A DNA stretch of 40,775 bases. It comes from CAG-791 sp963596015 (GTDB lineage Bacteria > Bacillota > Clostridia > Lachnospirales > Lachnospiraceae). Position 1 is the first letter of the stretch. The number at the start of each line of letters is the position of its first letter. Below are positions 17,791 through 26,416 of the stretch, in pieces. The notes under the pieces were generated by a model. The model did no database searches. It was not told where the DNA came from and worked only from the letters and a program-made list of their open reading frames with translations. The translations under genes were made by a program, and so were the position numbers. Location: contig CAVBJS010000018.1 in NCBI GenBank assembly GCA_963596015.1, forward strand, positions 1 to 40,775, written 5' to 3'.

Positions 17791-19140
17791 ATGAAAAAAG
17801 TAGAATTCGGAAACGGAAAGATCGTACAGAATATCCTCTCCACGGCTTTTCCCATGCTTGTGGCACAGGTATTAAGTCTTTTATATAACATCGTAGACCG
17901 GGTTTATATCGGACGGATCCCTGAGGTGGGAACAGAGGCCTTAGGGGCGGTGGGACTTTGTTTTCCCGTGATCATTCTGATCACCGGCTTTACCAATATG
18001 TTCGGCATGGGCGGCTCGCCCCTTTTTTCCATTGAATTGGGAAAGGGAAATAAGGAGAAAGCCAGGCAGATCCTGAGCACGGCTTTTAAGCTGCTGGTGC
18101 TGGTGGGCATTGTGCTGCTGGTGTTTTTCGAAGTGTTGGCGGCGCCTACCCTGTCGGTATTCGGCGCCTCCCGGGAGGAGATGACCTTTGCACTGCCCTA
18201 TCTGCGGATCTATGTGCTGGGGACAGTCTTTTCCATGGTCAGCACAGGCATTAACCCCTATATCAATGCGGAAGGATATTCTTCCCTGGGTATGTGCACC
18301 GTGCTGCTGGGAGCAGTGGCCAATCTGGTATTAGATCCTGTCTTTATTTTCGCGCTGGGAATGGGCGTGGAAGGAGCAGCGGTGGCCACGGTGCTTTCTC
18401 AGCTGCTGTCTATGCTCTTTGTATGCTGGTTTCTCTGGAGCGGCCGGAATGAATTCCGCATCGATCTAAAACCGGCGCTGCCCTGGGCGGGGGAGATCGT
18501 CAGTCTGGGCCTTTCACCTTTCATCATGCAGGTCACCAATGCCCTGGTCTCCATCTCCTGCAATCATGTGCTGCTGCGCTGCGGCGGCACCCTCTATGTA
18601 TCCGTAATGACTACGGTGAATTCTGTGCGGCAGATCCTGGATACGCCGGCGCAGGCCATCACCGAGGGCTCTTCCCCCTCCATCAGCTACTACTATGGTG
18701 CCGGCAGGCCGGAGAGTGTGAAAAAAGCGGTTTATTTCATGATGGCCCTGGCTATTCCCTATACGGCCATTATCTGGGGGCTGATCATGTGGAATGCGCC
18801 TATGTTCATCCGGATCTTTACCCAGGACCAGGCGCTGATCACGGCGGCGGTACCGGCCCTGCACATTTATTTTTATGCCTTTATCTTCCAGTCTCTGCAG
18901 TACTCCGGACAGACGGTATTTAAGGCCCTGAATAAGAAAAAGCATGCCATTTTCTTCAGTCTTCTTCGGAAGGCGATCCTGGTGGTACCGCTGACCTTCC
19001 TGCTGCCCTATGCCTTTGGCATGGGCACAGACGGCGTTTTCATGGCGGAGCCCATCTCCAACGTCATCGGCGGTCTGGCCTGTCTGATCACTATGTTTGC
19101 CACGGTCTGGCCGGAATTGAATCGGATGAAGGAAAAATAA
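17791..19140 (+). CDS. MATE family efflux transporter
   Basis: Multidrug and toxic compound extrusion exporter, a cation-coupled antiporter of the cytoplasmic membrane. The 449-residue protein has about 12 hydrophobic helices in two homologous halves. It begins with the common MATE opening, a cytoplasmic stretch followed by FPMLVAQVLSLLYNIVDRVYIG; the stretch GFTNMFGMGGSPLFSIELGKGNKEKA is the conserved loop of the first half, and AITEGSSPSISYYYGAG its counterpart in the second. Substrate cannot be predicted. SD GCAGGT is weak and close to the ATG; the family C leader ends just before it. Transcription ends at 19375-19421. Confidence 0.92.
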   Translation: MKKVEFGNGKIVQNILSTAFPMLVAQVLSLLYNIVDRVYIGRIPEVGTEALGAVGLCFPVIILITGFTNMFGMGGSPLFSIELGKGNKEKARQILSTAFKLLVLVGIVLLVFFEVLAAPTLSVFGASREEMTFALPYLRIYVLGTVFSMVSTGINPYINAEGYSSLGMCTVLLGAVANLVLDPVFIFALGMGVEGAAVATVLSQLLSMLFVCWFLWSGRNEFRIDLKPALPWAGEIVSLGLSPFIMQVTNALVSISCNHVLLRCGGTLYVSVMTTVNSVRQILDTPAQAITEGSSPSISYYYGAGRPESVKKAVYFMMALAIPYTAIIWGLIMWNAPMFIRIFTQDQALITAAVPALHIYFYAFIFQSLQYSGQTVFKALNKKKHAIFFSLLRKAILVVPLTFLLPYAFGMGTDGVFMAEPISNVIGGLACLITMFATVWPELNRMKEK

Positions 19141-19170
19141 ACGACGTATAATCATTCATCTGCGTAGATG

Positions 19171-19366
19171 GTTGCTGTTCAGCCGTCGGCCAGGCGGAGG
19201 GGTGACGGAGTGTGTCCGGGTGAGGGGCCTTGCGAGGCCTCGGTCCTTAGCTCGCGTCCTTTGCGAGCTTAGTACCGCTAGGTCCGAAGGATGGAGCCGA
19301 GAGGCGTCCCCTCACCCGGATACCTCCGTCAGGACCCTGCCGCCTGGCCGGCGGCTGAACAGCAAC
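19171..19366 (+). repeat. Repeat family A, copy 3 (most complete)
   Basis: 196 bp from GTTGCTGTTCAGCCGTCGGC to its inverted partner GCCGGCGGCTGAACAGCAAC. Inside, GACGGAGTGTGTCCGGGTGA pairs imperfectly with TCACCCGGATACCTCCGTC, and the centre has the hairpin AGCTCGCGTCCTTTGCGAGCT followed by TACCGCTAGGTC and GAGCCGAGAGGCGTCCCC. The whole element can fold as one long branched hairpin. Confidence 0.88.
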
Positions 19367-19374
19367 GCAGATAC

Positions 19375-19421
19375 AAAAAGGAAAATTCGCATCGTGTTTA
19401 GGATGCGGCTTTTCCTTTTTT
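19375..19421 (+). terminator. Rho-independent terminator after the MATE gene and repeat A
   Basis: AAAAAGGAAAA (19375-19385) with CGCATC pairs to GATGCG and TTTTCCTTTTT (19410-19420), ending in a T-run. A near-symmetrical stem means it could work in both directions. Confidence 0.88.
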
Positions 19422-19506
19422 GTTGTATGATAAGAAAACTGGTGTTGCGATCAACCGGGGCAATACCAATATTTAAATTTGTCTGATAGAAAAGTGGGGA
19501 CAAGGT

Positions 19507-21321
19507 ATGAAAAGTAAATTGACGGTTTATTTGAAAGATTTTAAGAAAGAGAGTGTGCTGGCACCGCTGTTTAAGATGCTGGAGGCGCTTTTTGATCTGT
19601 TCGTGCCGTTGGTGGTGGCAGCCATCATCGACCAGGGCATTGCCGGAAATAACAAAGGATATATTTTCCGGCACTGCGGTCTGCTGATCCTGCTGGCGGC
19701 CATCGGTCTGACCTGCAGCATCACCGCCCAGTTCTTTGCGGCCAAGGCCAGCGTGGGTTTTGCAGCCAGACTGCGGCAGGCGCTTTTTGACCATATCGAA
19801 AAGCTGTCCTTTGCAGAGCTGGACACGCTGGGCACCAATACCCTGATTACTCGTATGACCAGCGATATCAACCAGGTGCAGAATGGACTGAACCTGGCCC
19901 TGCGGCTTTTGTTGCGCAGCCCCTTCATCGTCTTTGGCGCCATGATCATGGCTTTTACCATCGATGTGAAGTGTGCGCTGGTGTTTGTGGTGGCTATTCC
20001 TTTGCTGTGCATCGTGGTCTTTGGCATCATGCTTATCAGCATTCCGCTGTTTAAAAGGGTACAGGCGGGACTGGATCGGGTCCTGGGCACCACCAGAGAG
20101 AATCTCACCGGTGTCCGTGTGATCAGAGCTTTCAATAAAGAGGAGAGCGAGATCGCTTCCTTTGACGAGAAGAACGAAGCACTGACTTCCATGCAGAAAT
20201 TCGTGGGCCGCTTCTCCGCCCTGATGAATCCGGTGACCTATATCATCATCAACCTGGCTACCATCGCTCTGATCTGGCAGGGAGCCCTGCAGGTAGATAT
20301 GGGCAATCTGACCCAGGGACAGGTAGTGGCACTGTATAATTACATGGCGCAGATCCTGGTGGAGCTGGTGAAGCTGGCCAACCTGATCATTTCCATCACC
20401 AAGGCGCTGGCTTGTGCCGGCCGTGTGGAGAAGATCCTGGACGTAGAGCCGGGCATGACCTATCCGGAGGCGTCCGCAGATGCTTCCGAGAAGAGCAAAG
20501 CTCTTGCACAGAATACAGAGGGACAGGAAAAGGAAAATGGACAGCAGACCGGCGGGGATACCGCGGTCTCCTTCCGGGATGTTACCTTTACCTACGCCGG
20601 TGCGGGAGCGCCTTCCCTGTCTGCGATCAGTTTTCAGGCTAAGAAAGGGCAGACCATCGGCGTCATCGGCGGTACCGGCAGCGGTAAGTCCAGTCTGGTG
20701 AACCTGATCCCCCGTTTCTATGATCCGGAGCAGGGTATCGTGGAAGTAAATGGCAAAAATGTAAAGGAATATGCAGCAGGCGAGCTGATCGACCAGATCG
20801 GCGTAGTGCCCCAGAAAGCCGTGCTTTTCGAGGGAACCATAAGAGATAATATGAAGTGGGGCAATGAGCAGGCCACGGATGAAGAGATCTGGCAGGCCCT
20901 GACCACCGCCCAGGCAAAAGAAGTGGTAGAGGGAAAGACAGGACAACTTGACTTCGCCCTGGAACAGAACGGACGCAATCTATCCGGCGGTCAGCGCCAG
21001 CGTCTGACCATCGCCAGAGCGTTGGTGAAAAAGCCTCAGATCCTGATCCTGGATGACTCTGCCAGTGCCCTTGACTTTGCTACGGATGCAGCCCTTCGCC
21101 GGGCTATCCGGGAGATGGAGGGAGAGACCACGGTCTTTATCGTCTCCCAGCGTACCTCCAGCATCCGCTATGCGGATCTGATCCTGGTGCTGGATGACGG
21201 ACATCTGGCAGGACGGGGCACCCACGAGGAGCTGCTGGCGGATTGCAGTATTTATCAGGAGATCTATTACTCACAGTATCCGGATGAGAGACCGGCACAG
21301 GGAAAGGCGGTGAATGGCTGA
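19507..21321 (+). CDS. ABC exporter subunit with degenerate catalytic site
   Basis: Half-transporter, 604 residues: six membrane helices (about 1-330) fused to an ATPase domain. Walker A GGTGSGKSS near 387, signature LSGGQRQRL near 491, Walker B ILILDDSAS near 512. The residue after the Walker B aspartate is Asp, not the catalytic Glu, so this ATP site is probably non-hydrolytic, as in the degenerate partner of heterodimeric exporters such as TM287/288 or LmrCD. An Ala/Glu/Gln-rich linker (about 320-355) precedes the ATPase domain. It shares a TGATG junction with the next gene. Substrate unknown; drugs, lipids or peptides are all possible. Confidence 0.92.
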   Translation: MKSKLTVYLKDFKKESVLAPLFKMLEALFDLFVPLVVAAIIDQGIAGNNKGYIFRHCGLLILLAAIGLTCSITAQFFAAKASVGFAARLRQALFDHIEKLSFAELDTLGTNTLITRMTSDINQVQNGLNLALRLLLRSPFIVFGAMIMAFTIDVKCALVFVVAIPLLCIVVFGIMLISIPLFKRVQAGLDRVLGTTRENLTGVRVIRAFNKEESEIASFDEKNEALTSMQKFVGRFSALMNPVTYIIINLATIALIWQGALQVDMGNLTQGQVVALYNYMAQILVELVKLANLIISITKALACAGRVEKILDVEPGMTYPEASADASEKSKALAQNTEGQEKENGQQTGGDTAVSFRDVTFTYAGAGAPSLSAISFQAKKGQTIGVIGGTGSGKSSLVNLIPRFYDPEQGIVEVNGKNVKEYAAGELIDQIGVVPQKAVLFEGTIRDNMKWGNEQATDEEIWQALTTAQAKEVVEGKTGQLDFALEQNGRNLSGGQRQRLTIARALVKKPQILILDDSASALDFATDAALRRAIREMEGETTVFIVSQRTSSIRYADLILVLDDGHLAGRGTHEELLADCSIYQEIYYSQYPDERPAQGKAVNG

Positions 21322-23072
21322 TGAAAGAGCATAATAAGACAGATAAGGCCGGAAGCATGCAGACCCTGCAGAAGGTAATGAAGTATATCGGCAATTATAA
21401 GATCCTGCTGTTTATTTCCGTGGTGCTGGCAGCGGCTACGGTGATCCTGACCCTGTATGTGCCCATTCTTTTCGGCGATGCCATTGACGGTATCGTGGCG
21501 GCAGGAAAGGTGGACTTTACCCTGATCGTTTACTATATGAAGCGCATTGCTGTGCTGGTGATCCTGACAGCGGTGATGCAGTGGGTGATGAATACAGTGA
21601 ATAACAGGATCACCTACCACATCGTCCGGGATATCCGGGCAAAGGCCTTCCGCAAAATGCAGATCCTGCCTCTTTCCTATCTGGATGCCCACAGCGCCGG
21701 CGATATCGTCAGCCGGGTCATTGCAGACGTGGACCAGTTCAGTGACGGTCTGCTCATGGGCTTTACACAGCTCTTTACCGGTGTGGTGACCATTGTGGCT
21801 ACCCTGGTATTCATGCTCTCCAAGAGTATTCCCATCACCCTGCTGGTGGTGGTGCTGACCCCCATCAGCTTTATGGTGGCCAAGTTCATCGCCAGCCGCA
21901 CCTACAGCATGTTCAAGCTCCAGAGTGAGACCAGAGGAAAGCAGACGGCTCTGACAGAGGAAATGGTAGGCAACCAGAAGGTAGTAAAGGCCTTCGGTTA
22001 TGAGGAAAGGGCCAGAGAGCGGTTTGCGGCCATCAATGCAGATCTGGAAAAATACAGCCTCCGGGCAGTTTTTTACAGCAGTATCACTAACCCCGCCACC
22101 CGCTGTGTCAACAGTCTGATCTATGCGGCGGTGGCACTGGTAGGCGCCTTATTCGTCATCGGCGGCGGCCTGACGGTAGGCGGCTTAAGCGTACTCTTAA
22201 GTTATGCCAACCAGTATACAAAGCCTTTTAATGATATCAGCAGCGTCATCACAGAGCTGCAGAATGCACTGGCCTGCGCGGCCCGGGTATTCGAGCTCAT
22301 TGAGGAAGAGCCCCAGACACCGGATGCTCCCGGAGAGTTGGGAAAAGCCGAGGGAAAAGTTTCTATCGAGAACGTATACTTCAGCTATGATAAGAGCAAG
22401 AAGCTTATCGAGGACTTCTCCATTGAGGCGCAGCCCGGTATGCGCATCGCCATCGTAGGACCTACGGGATGCGGCAAGACCACCCTGATCAATCTGCTGA
22501 TGCGCTTCTATGATGCGGACAGCGGACAGATCAAGGTAGACGGCACCAATATCTATGACGTGACGAGACATTCCCTGCGGGCTAACTACGGTATGGTGCT
22601 GCAGGAGACCTGGCTTAAAAATGCCACGGTGCGGGAGAATATCACCATCGGCAAGCCGGATGCCACAGAGGAGGAGATCCTTCAGGCAGCCAAAGAGGCT
22701 CACAGCTATGAATTCATACGCCGTCTGCCCCAGGGCTTTGATACGGTGCTCAATGACGACAGCGTCAGCCAGGGACAGAAGCAGCTGCTGTGCATTACCC
22801 GCGTAATGCTGTGTCTGCCTCCTATGCTGATCTTAGATGAGGCTACCTCCAGTATCGATACCCGTACGGAGCTGCAGATACAGGAAGCCTTTAATAAGAT
22901 GATGCAGGGCAGGACCAGCTTCATCGTGGCCCATCGTCTTTCCACGATCCGCAATGCGGATGTGATCATTGTCATGAATGAGGGTCATATCATCGAGCAG
23001 GGCAGCCATGATGAGCTGCTGGCCAAGGGCGGATTTTACAGTGGATTGTATAAGGCACAGTTTGAAAGGTAA
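21321..23072 (+). CDS. ABC exporter subunit with canonical catalytic site
   Basis: Partner half-transporter, 583 residues, starting one base inside the previous stop (TGATG). The membrane domain covers about 1-320. The ATPase domain has Walker A GPTGCGKTT near 380 and Walker B MLILDEATSSID with catalytic Glu, and the switch histidine in VAHRLSTIR. Its signature is VSQGQKQ in place of LSGGQ. In a heterodimer this altered signature faces the degenerate Walker site of the partner, while its own Glu faces the intact LSGGQ, giving one working and one silent ATP site. The pair therefore reads as one asymmetric exporter. Confidence 0.93.
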   Translation: MKEHNKTDKAGSMQTLQKVMKYIGNYKILLFISVVLAAATVILTLYVPILFGDAIDGIVAAGKVDFTLIVYYMKRIAVLVILTAVMQWVMNTVNNRITYHIVRDIRAKAFRKMQILPLSYLDAHSAGDIVSRVIADVDQFSDGLLMGFTQLFTGVVTIVATLVFMLSKSIPITLLVVVLTPISFMVAKFIASRTYSMFKLQSETRGKQTALTEEMVGNQKVVKAFGYEERARERFAAINADLEKYSLRAVFYSSITNPATRCVNSLIYAAVALVGALFVIGGGLTVGGLSVLLSYANQYTKPFNDISSVITELQNALACAARVFELIEEEPQTPDAPGELGKAEGKVSIENVYFSYDKSKKLIEDFSIEAQPGMRIAIVGPTGCGKTTLINLLMRFYDADSGQIKVDGTNIYDVTRHSLRANYGMVLQETWLKNATVRENITIGKPDATEEEILQAAKEAHSYEFIRRLPQGFDTVLNDDSVSQGQKQLLCITRVMLCLPPMLILDEATSSIDTRTELQIQEAFNKMMQGRTSFIVAHRLSTIRNADVIIVMNEGHIIEQGSHDELLAKGGFYSGLYKAQFER

Positions 23073-23074
23073 CA

Positions 23075-23285
23075 AATGACTCCCAACGCCTATCGGCGTT
23101 GGGAGTCATTACGAAGGTCGCCCCTTTGGGGCGACCTTCGGTGTGGTTTCCCACTTTTTTAGGGGCGGCCTTCGGTGTGGATTCCCGCGTTCGGCGGCCT
23201 TTGGCCGCCTGGCGGCAGTGGAAAGAATCTTGTCGGACCGGTTGGCTTTGCTCGAAGGACTTTTTTGGGATTGCCCGGCAAGATT
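23075..23285. repeat. Palindrome-rich intergenic block after the ABC exporter
   Basis: AATGACTCCCAACGCC (23075-23090) pairs perfectly with 23095-23110; CGAAGGTCGCCCC (23112-23124) pairs with 23128-23140; GTGG/CCAC (23143-23154) is followed by six T; GGCGGCC (23193-23199) pairs with 23203-23209; AATCTTGTCGG (23226-23236) pairs with CCGGCAAGATT (23275-23285). A 27-bp unit, GGGGCG.CCTTCGGTGTGG and following, is directly repeated at 23128 and 23162. At least one part probably terminates the ABC operon. Confidence 0.75.
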
Positions 23286-23344
23286 TGTAGTGCCGGTGTC
23301 GGATGAAAGACCCTTGTAGCAGATAGAAAAGGAGTAGATACAGA

Positions 23345-25657
23345 ATGGATATAGTAAGATCGATCACAGAGGAGTTAGGGGTTCGGCGCTCGCAGGTGGA
23401 AGCGGCTGTGAAGCTCATCGATGAGGGAAATACCATTCCCTTTATTGCCAGATATCGTAAGGAAGCCACCGGCTCCTTAAATGATGAACAGCTGCGTACT
23501 CTGTCAGAGAAGCTGAGTTACCTGCGGGGACTGGAGGAAAAGAAAGCCTCTGTCCTCTCTAGCATCGAGGAGCAGGGCAAGCTGACGCCGGAGCTGCGGA
23601 CCCAGATCGAGGAGGCAAAGACTTTGGTAGCGGTGGATGATCTCTATCGTCCCTACAAGCAGAAGCGCCGCACCAGGGCGGGCATTGCCAGAGAAAAAGG
23701 CCTGCAGGGGTTGGCGGATCTGATCATGGAGCAGAGCGCAAAGGCACCGATCTTAGAGGCAGCAGCTGCCTATGTGGATGCCGAAAAGGGCGTGGAGAGT
23801 CCGGAGGATGCACTGGCCGGTGCCAAAGACATCATCGCAGAGCAGATCTCCGATGAGGCTTCCTATCGTACCGAGATCAGAGAGATGACCTGGAAAGAAG
23901 GTCTGATCACTACGGCCGCTACCAAGGAGGCCAAGGCGGCAGGAGAAGATAAGGAAGAGAAGAAGGCTAAGAAAGCACAGGCGGCAGAGGATGCATCCGA
24001 AGAGGGAGAAAAGGCAAAGAAGCCTGCCTCTAAGGCAGCTGCAAAGGCGGCGGAGCAAAAGACCGCAGAGCGCCGCAAGGTCTACGAGATGTACTTCTCC
24101 TTTGAAGAGCAGGTAGCCAAGATCCCCGGCTATCGGATTCTGGCCATCAACCGAGGCGAAGATGAGAAATGTCTCACGGTAAAGATCACTGCTCCCAGAG
24201 AGGATATTTTGGCCTGGTTAGAGAGTCAGGTGATCCGCAAGGAGATCACCGGCGGCAGCGGTTTCCATGTAAAGGACAATGCTTTTACGGCACCCATTCT
24301 GCGGGAAGTCATTGCCGACAGCTATGACAGACTGATCGCTCCCTCCATCGAGCGGGAGATCCGCAGTCAGCTGACAGAAAATGCAGAGGACGGCGCTATC
24401 CTGGTTTTCCGCAAGAATCTAGAGCAGCTGCTGATGCAGCCCCCCATCGCCGGAAAGACGGTGCTGGGCTGGGATCCTGCCTTCCGTACCGGCTGTAAGC
24501 TGGCGGTGGTAGACCCCACGGGCAAGGTGCTGGATACTAAGGTGATCTATCCCACAGCGCCCCAGAATAAGGTGGCAGAGGCAAAAGCAGAGCTTAAGAA
24601 GCTGATCGAGAAGTATCACATCACCATTTTCAGTGTGGGTAACGGCACGGCTTCCAGAGAGTCAGAGCAGATCATCGTAGACCTGTTCCATGAACTGAAG
24701 CAGCCCCTGCAGTATGTCATCGTCAACGAGGCCGGTGCTTCCGTATACAGCGCCAGCAAGCTGGCAACCGAGGAGTTCCCCAATTTCGATGTGGGACAGC
24801 GCAGCGCCGCCTCCATCGCCAGACGCCTGCAGGATCCTCTGGCAGAACTGGTCAAGATCGATCCTAAGTCCATCGGCGTAGGACAGTACCAGCATGACAT
24901 GAACCAGAAGAAACTGGACGAGGCCTTAGGCGGCGTGGTGGAGGACTGTGTAAACAGAGTAGGCGTAGATCTAAATACCGCCTCCTTCTCCCTGCTTTCC
25001 TACATATCCGGTATTTCTCAGACAGTGGCCAAAAACATTGTGGCTTACCGGGAGGAAAACGGCCGCTTTACCAGCCGTGCCCAGTTAAAGAAGGTGCCGA
25101 AGCTCGGACCGAAAGCCTTTGAACAGTGCGCCGGTTTCCTGCGGATCAACGGAGGAAAGAATCCCTTAGATGCCACCAGCGTGCACCCGGAGTCCTATCC
25201 GGCCGTGGAAAAGCTGTTAGAGCAGCTGCATGTTTCCATGGAGGATACGGCTGCAGTCCGGGGCGTTGCCAAGCAGGTAAAGGATAAAAAGCAGACAGCG
25301 CAGCAGCTGGGCATCGGCGAGATCACCTTAGAGGATATCTTAAAGGAATTGGAGAAGCCGGGCAGAGATCCCAGAGAGGATATGCCGGCACCGATCCTGC
25401 GCAGCGATGTGCTGGCAATGGAAGACCTGACCCCCGGCATGAAGCTGAAGGGGACAGTCCGCAATATCGTGGATTTCGGTGCCTTCGTGGACATCGGCGT
25501 GCACCAGGATGGTCTGGTACACATCTCCAGACTCTCCGACCGTTTCATCAAGAGTCCCCTGGAAGTGGTGCATGTAGGAGATGTGGTGGACGTCATCGTG
25601 GTCAGCGTAGATCAGGCGAAGAAACGGATCGCCCTTTCCATGAACGGAAAAATGTAA
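23345..25657 (+). CDS. tex: Tex-family RNA-binding protein
   Basis: Cytoplasmic nucleic-acid-binding protein related to Tex/Spt6, thought to act in transcription and RNA handling. At 770 residues it is a little longer than usual. The N-terminal helical domain (about 1-190) is followed by the RNase H-like YqgF fold beginning VLGWDPAFRTGCKLAVVDP near 372, the helix-hairpin-helix segments LNTASFSLLSYISGIS and LKKVPKLGPKAFEQCAGFLR, and a C-terminal S1 domain from GMKLKGTVRNIVDFGAFVDIG (about 697-767). An insertion of about 45 residues rich in Lys, Ala and Glu lies near 193-241, where other Tex proteins have a short linker. SD AGGAG precedes the ATG. Confidence 0.94.
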   Translation: MDIVRSITEELGVRRSQVEAAVKLIDEGNTIPFIARYRKEATGSLNDEQLRTLSEKLSYLRGLEEKKASVLSSIEEQGKLTPELRTQIEEAKTLVAVDDLYRPYKQKRRTRAGIAREKGLQGLADLIMEQSAKAPILEAAAAYVDAEKGVESPEDALAGAKDIIAEQISDEASYRTEIREMTWKEGLITTAATKEAKAAGEDKEEKKAKKAQAAEDASEEGEKAKKPASKAAAKAAEQKTAERRKVYEMYFSFEEQVAKIPGYRILAINRGEDEKCLTVKITAPREDILAWLESQVIRKEITGGSGFHVKDNAFTAPILREVIADSYDRLIAPSIEREIRSQLTENAEDGAILVFRKNLEQLLMQPPIAGKTVLGWDPAFRTGCKLAVVDPTGKVLDTKVIYPTAPQNKVAEAKAELKKLIEKYHITIFSVGNGTASRESEQIIVDLFHELKQPLQYVIVNEAGASVYSASKLATEEFPNFDVGQRSAASIARRLQDPLAELVKIDPKSIGVGQYQHDMNQKKLDEALGGVVEDCVNRVGVDLNTASFSLLSYISGISQTVAKNIVAYREENGRFTSRAQLKKVPKLGPKAFEQCAGFLRINGGKNPLDATSVHPESYPAVEKLLEQLHVSMEDTAAVRGVAKQVKDKKQTAQQLGIGEITLEDILKELEKPGRDPREDMPAPILRSDVLAMEDLTPGMKLKGTVRNIVDFGAFVDIGVHQDGLVHISRLSDRFIKSPLEVVHVGDVVDVIVVSVDQAKKRIALSMNGKM

Positions 25658-25687
25658 CCGGCAAAGTAGCTCGGAATGAGGGGTATT

Positions 25688-26008
25688 ATGCAGTATATAT
25701 TATTGGTAGCTGCCATCCTATTTGAGATCATCGCAACCTCGTTTTTAAAATATTCCGACGGGTTTACCCGGCTGTATCCCACCATTGCCTGCATCGTTTT
25801 TTATGTATTGTGCTACTTGGCATTTGGAAAAGCCATGGTAAAATTGGATTTAAACATGTCCTATGCCATTTGGTGCGGTGTGGGCATTGTGGCGACGACC
25901 CTGATCTCGGTCCTTTTCTTCAAGGAAAAGATCAGCGTGTATGGGATCGTGGGCATTGTCCTTATCATAATCGGCGGAATATTGCTGAATCTTGGCGGAA
26001 CAAAGTAG
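25688..26008 (+). CDS. Small multidrug resistance (SMR) transporter
   Basis: EmrE/QacC-type four-helix exporter, acting as a dimer in the membrane. The start at 25688 gives 106 residues, the family's normal size, with GAGGGG four bases upstream; an ATG at 25676 overlaps that SD. The first helix, MQYILLVAAILFEIIATS, carries the essential Glu at position 13 (Glu14 in EmrE). Next come YLAFGKAMVKLDLNMSYAIW, with the conserved GxG-type helix 3 (AIWCGVGIVAT), and the basic/Gly-rich end GGILLNLGGTK. Substrates may be quaternary amines or guanidinium compounds; sequence does not decide. The next gene follows after 23 bases. Confidence 0.9.
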   Translation: MQYILLVAAILFEIIATSFLKYSDGFTRLYPTIACIVFYVLCYLAFGKAMVKLDLNMSYAIWCGVGIVATTLISVLFFKEKISVYGIVGIVLIIIGGILLNLGGTK

Positions 26009-26031
26009 AGACCTCAGACAAGGAGGAAATC

Positions 26032-26277
26032 ATGATTTATAAAACAAAAGGAACCTGTTCATCGGAGATCGAGATCGAGTTAGACGAGGATCATATCATC
26101 CGACACGTAGCTTTCAGGGGCGGATGCAGCGGCAATCTGCAGGGCATCACCCAGTTGGTGATCGGCCAGAAGGCAGAGGATGTCATCGAGAGAGTTTCCG
26201 GCGTAAAGTGCGGCTTTAAGGAGACATCATGTCCGGACCAGCTGGCCATAGCACTGCGGCAGGCGATCGCACAGTAA
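26032..26277 (+). CDS. TSCPD domain protein
   Basis: Small protein of 81 residues with a strong SD (AGGAGG, 26021-26026) that fixes the start. It matches the stand-alone TSCPD family: MIYKTKGTCSSEIEIELDED, the Cys-containing GGCSGNLQGI, and the defining end motif ETSCPDQLAIAL with three to four cysteines overall (near residues 9, 32, 60 and 67). TSCPD domains also occur at the end of some ribonucleotide reductases, where metal binding is suspected. Function of the free-standing protein is unknown. Probably co-transcribed with the SMR gene. Confidence 0.85.
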   Translation: MIYKTKGTCSSEIEIELDEDHIIRHVAFRGGCSGNLQGITQLVIGQKAEDVIERVSGVKCGFKETSCPDQLAIALRQAIAQ

Positions 26278-26304
26278 CCGGACAGGGCGTGAAAGCTTGT
26301 TTTA

Positions 26305-26378
26305 CGGGAATCGGAGAGGTGCTGTTCAGACGCCGGTCAGGCGACGAAGCAGTAACATCTGAGATTCCCGTCGCCTTT
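26305..26378 (+). promoter_or_regulatory. Attenuator-like alternative hairpins upstream of murG
   Basis: AGGCGACG (26339-26346) pairs with CGTCGCCT (26369-26376) just before TTTT, like a terminator. CGGGAATC (26305-26312) pairs with GATTCCCG (26363-26370), overlapping the terminator arm by two bases and crossing it. The two folds compete or form a pseudoknot. Part of the sequence (GCTGTTCAGACGCCGGTCAG) is a repeat A end. Confidence 0.5.
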
Positions 26379-26416
26379 TCAAAGCAAAGCTATCCAGAAA
26401 TGAGGATGAAAAGCAG

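Noticed and set aside
19171..19366. Repeat A as an omega/HEARO-type guide RNA or IS605-linked RNA
   Set aside because: No TnpB/IscB or transposase gene in the window, and I could not match a consensus; kept only as an unexplained structured repeat.
19312..20946. 544-codon minus-strand ORF opposite the first ABC exporter gene
   Set aside because: Overlaps a repeat and a well-conserved gene; its translation has no recognisable domain.
19507..23072. ABC exporter pair as a bacteriocin or defence system
   Set aside because: No precursor peptide, peptidase domain or immunity gene nearby; it fits a general heterodimeric exporter.
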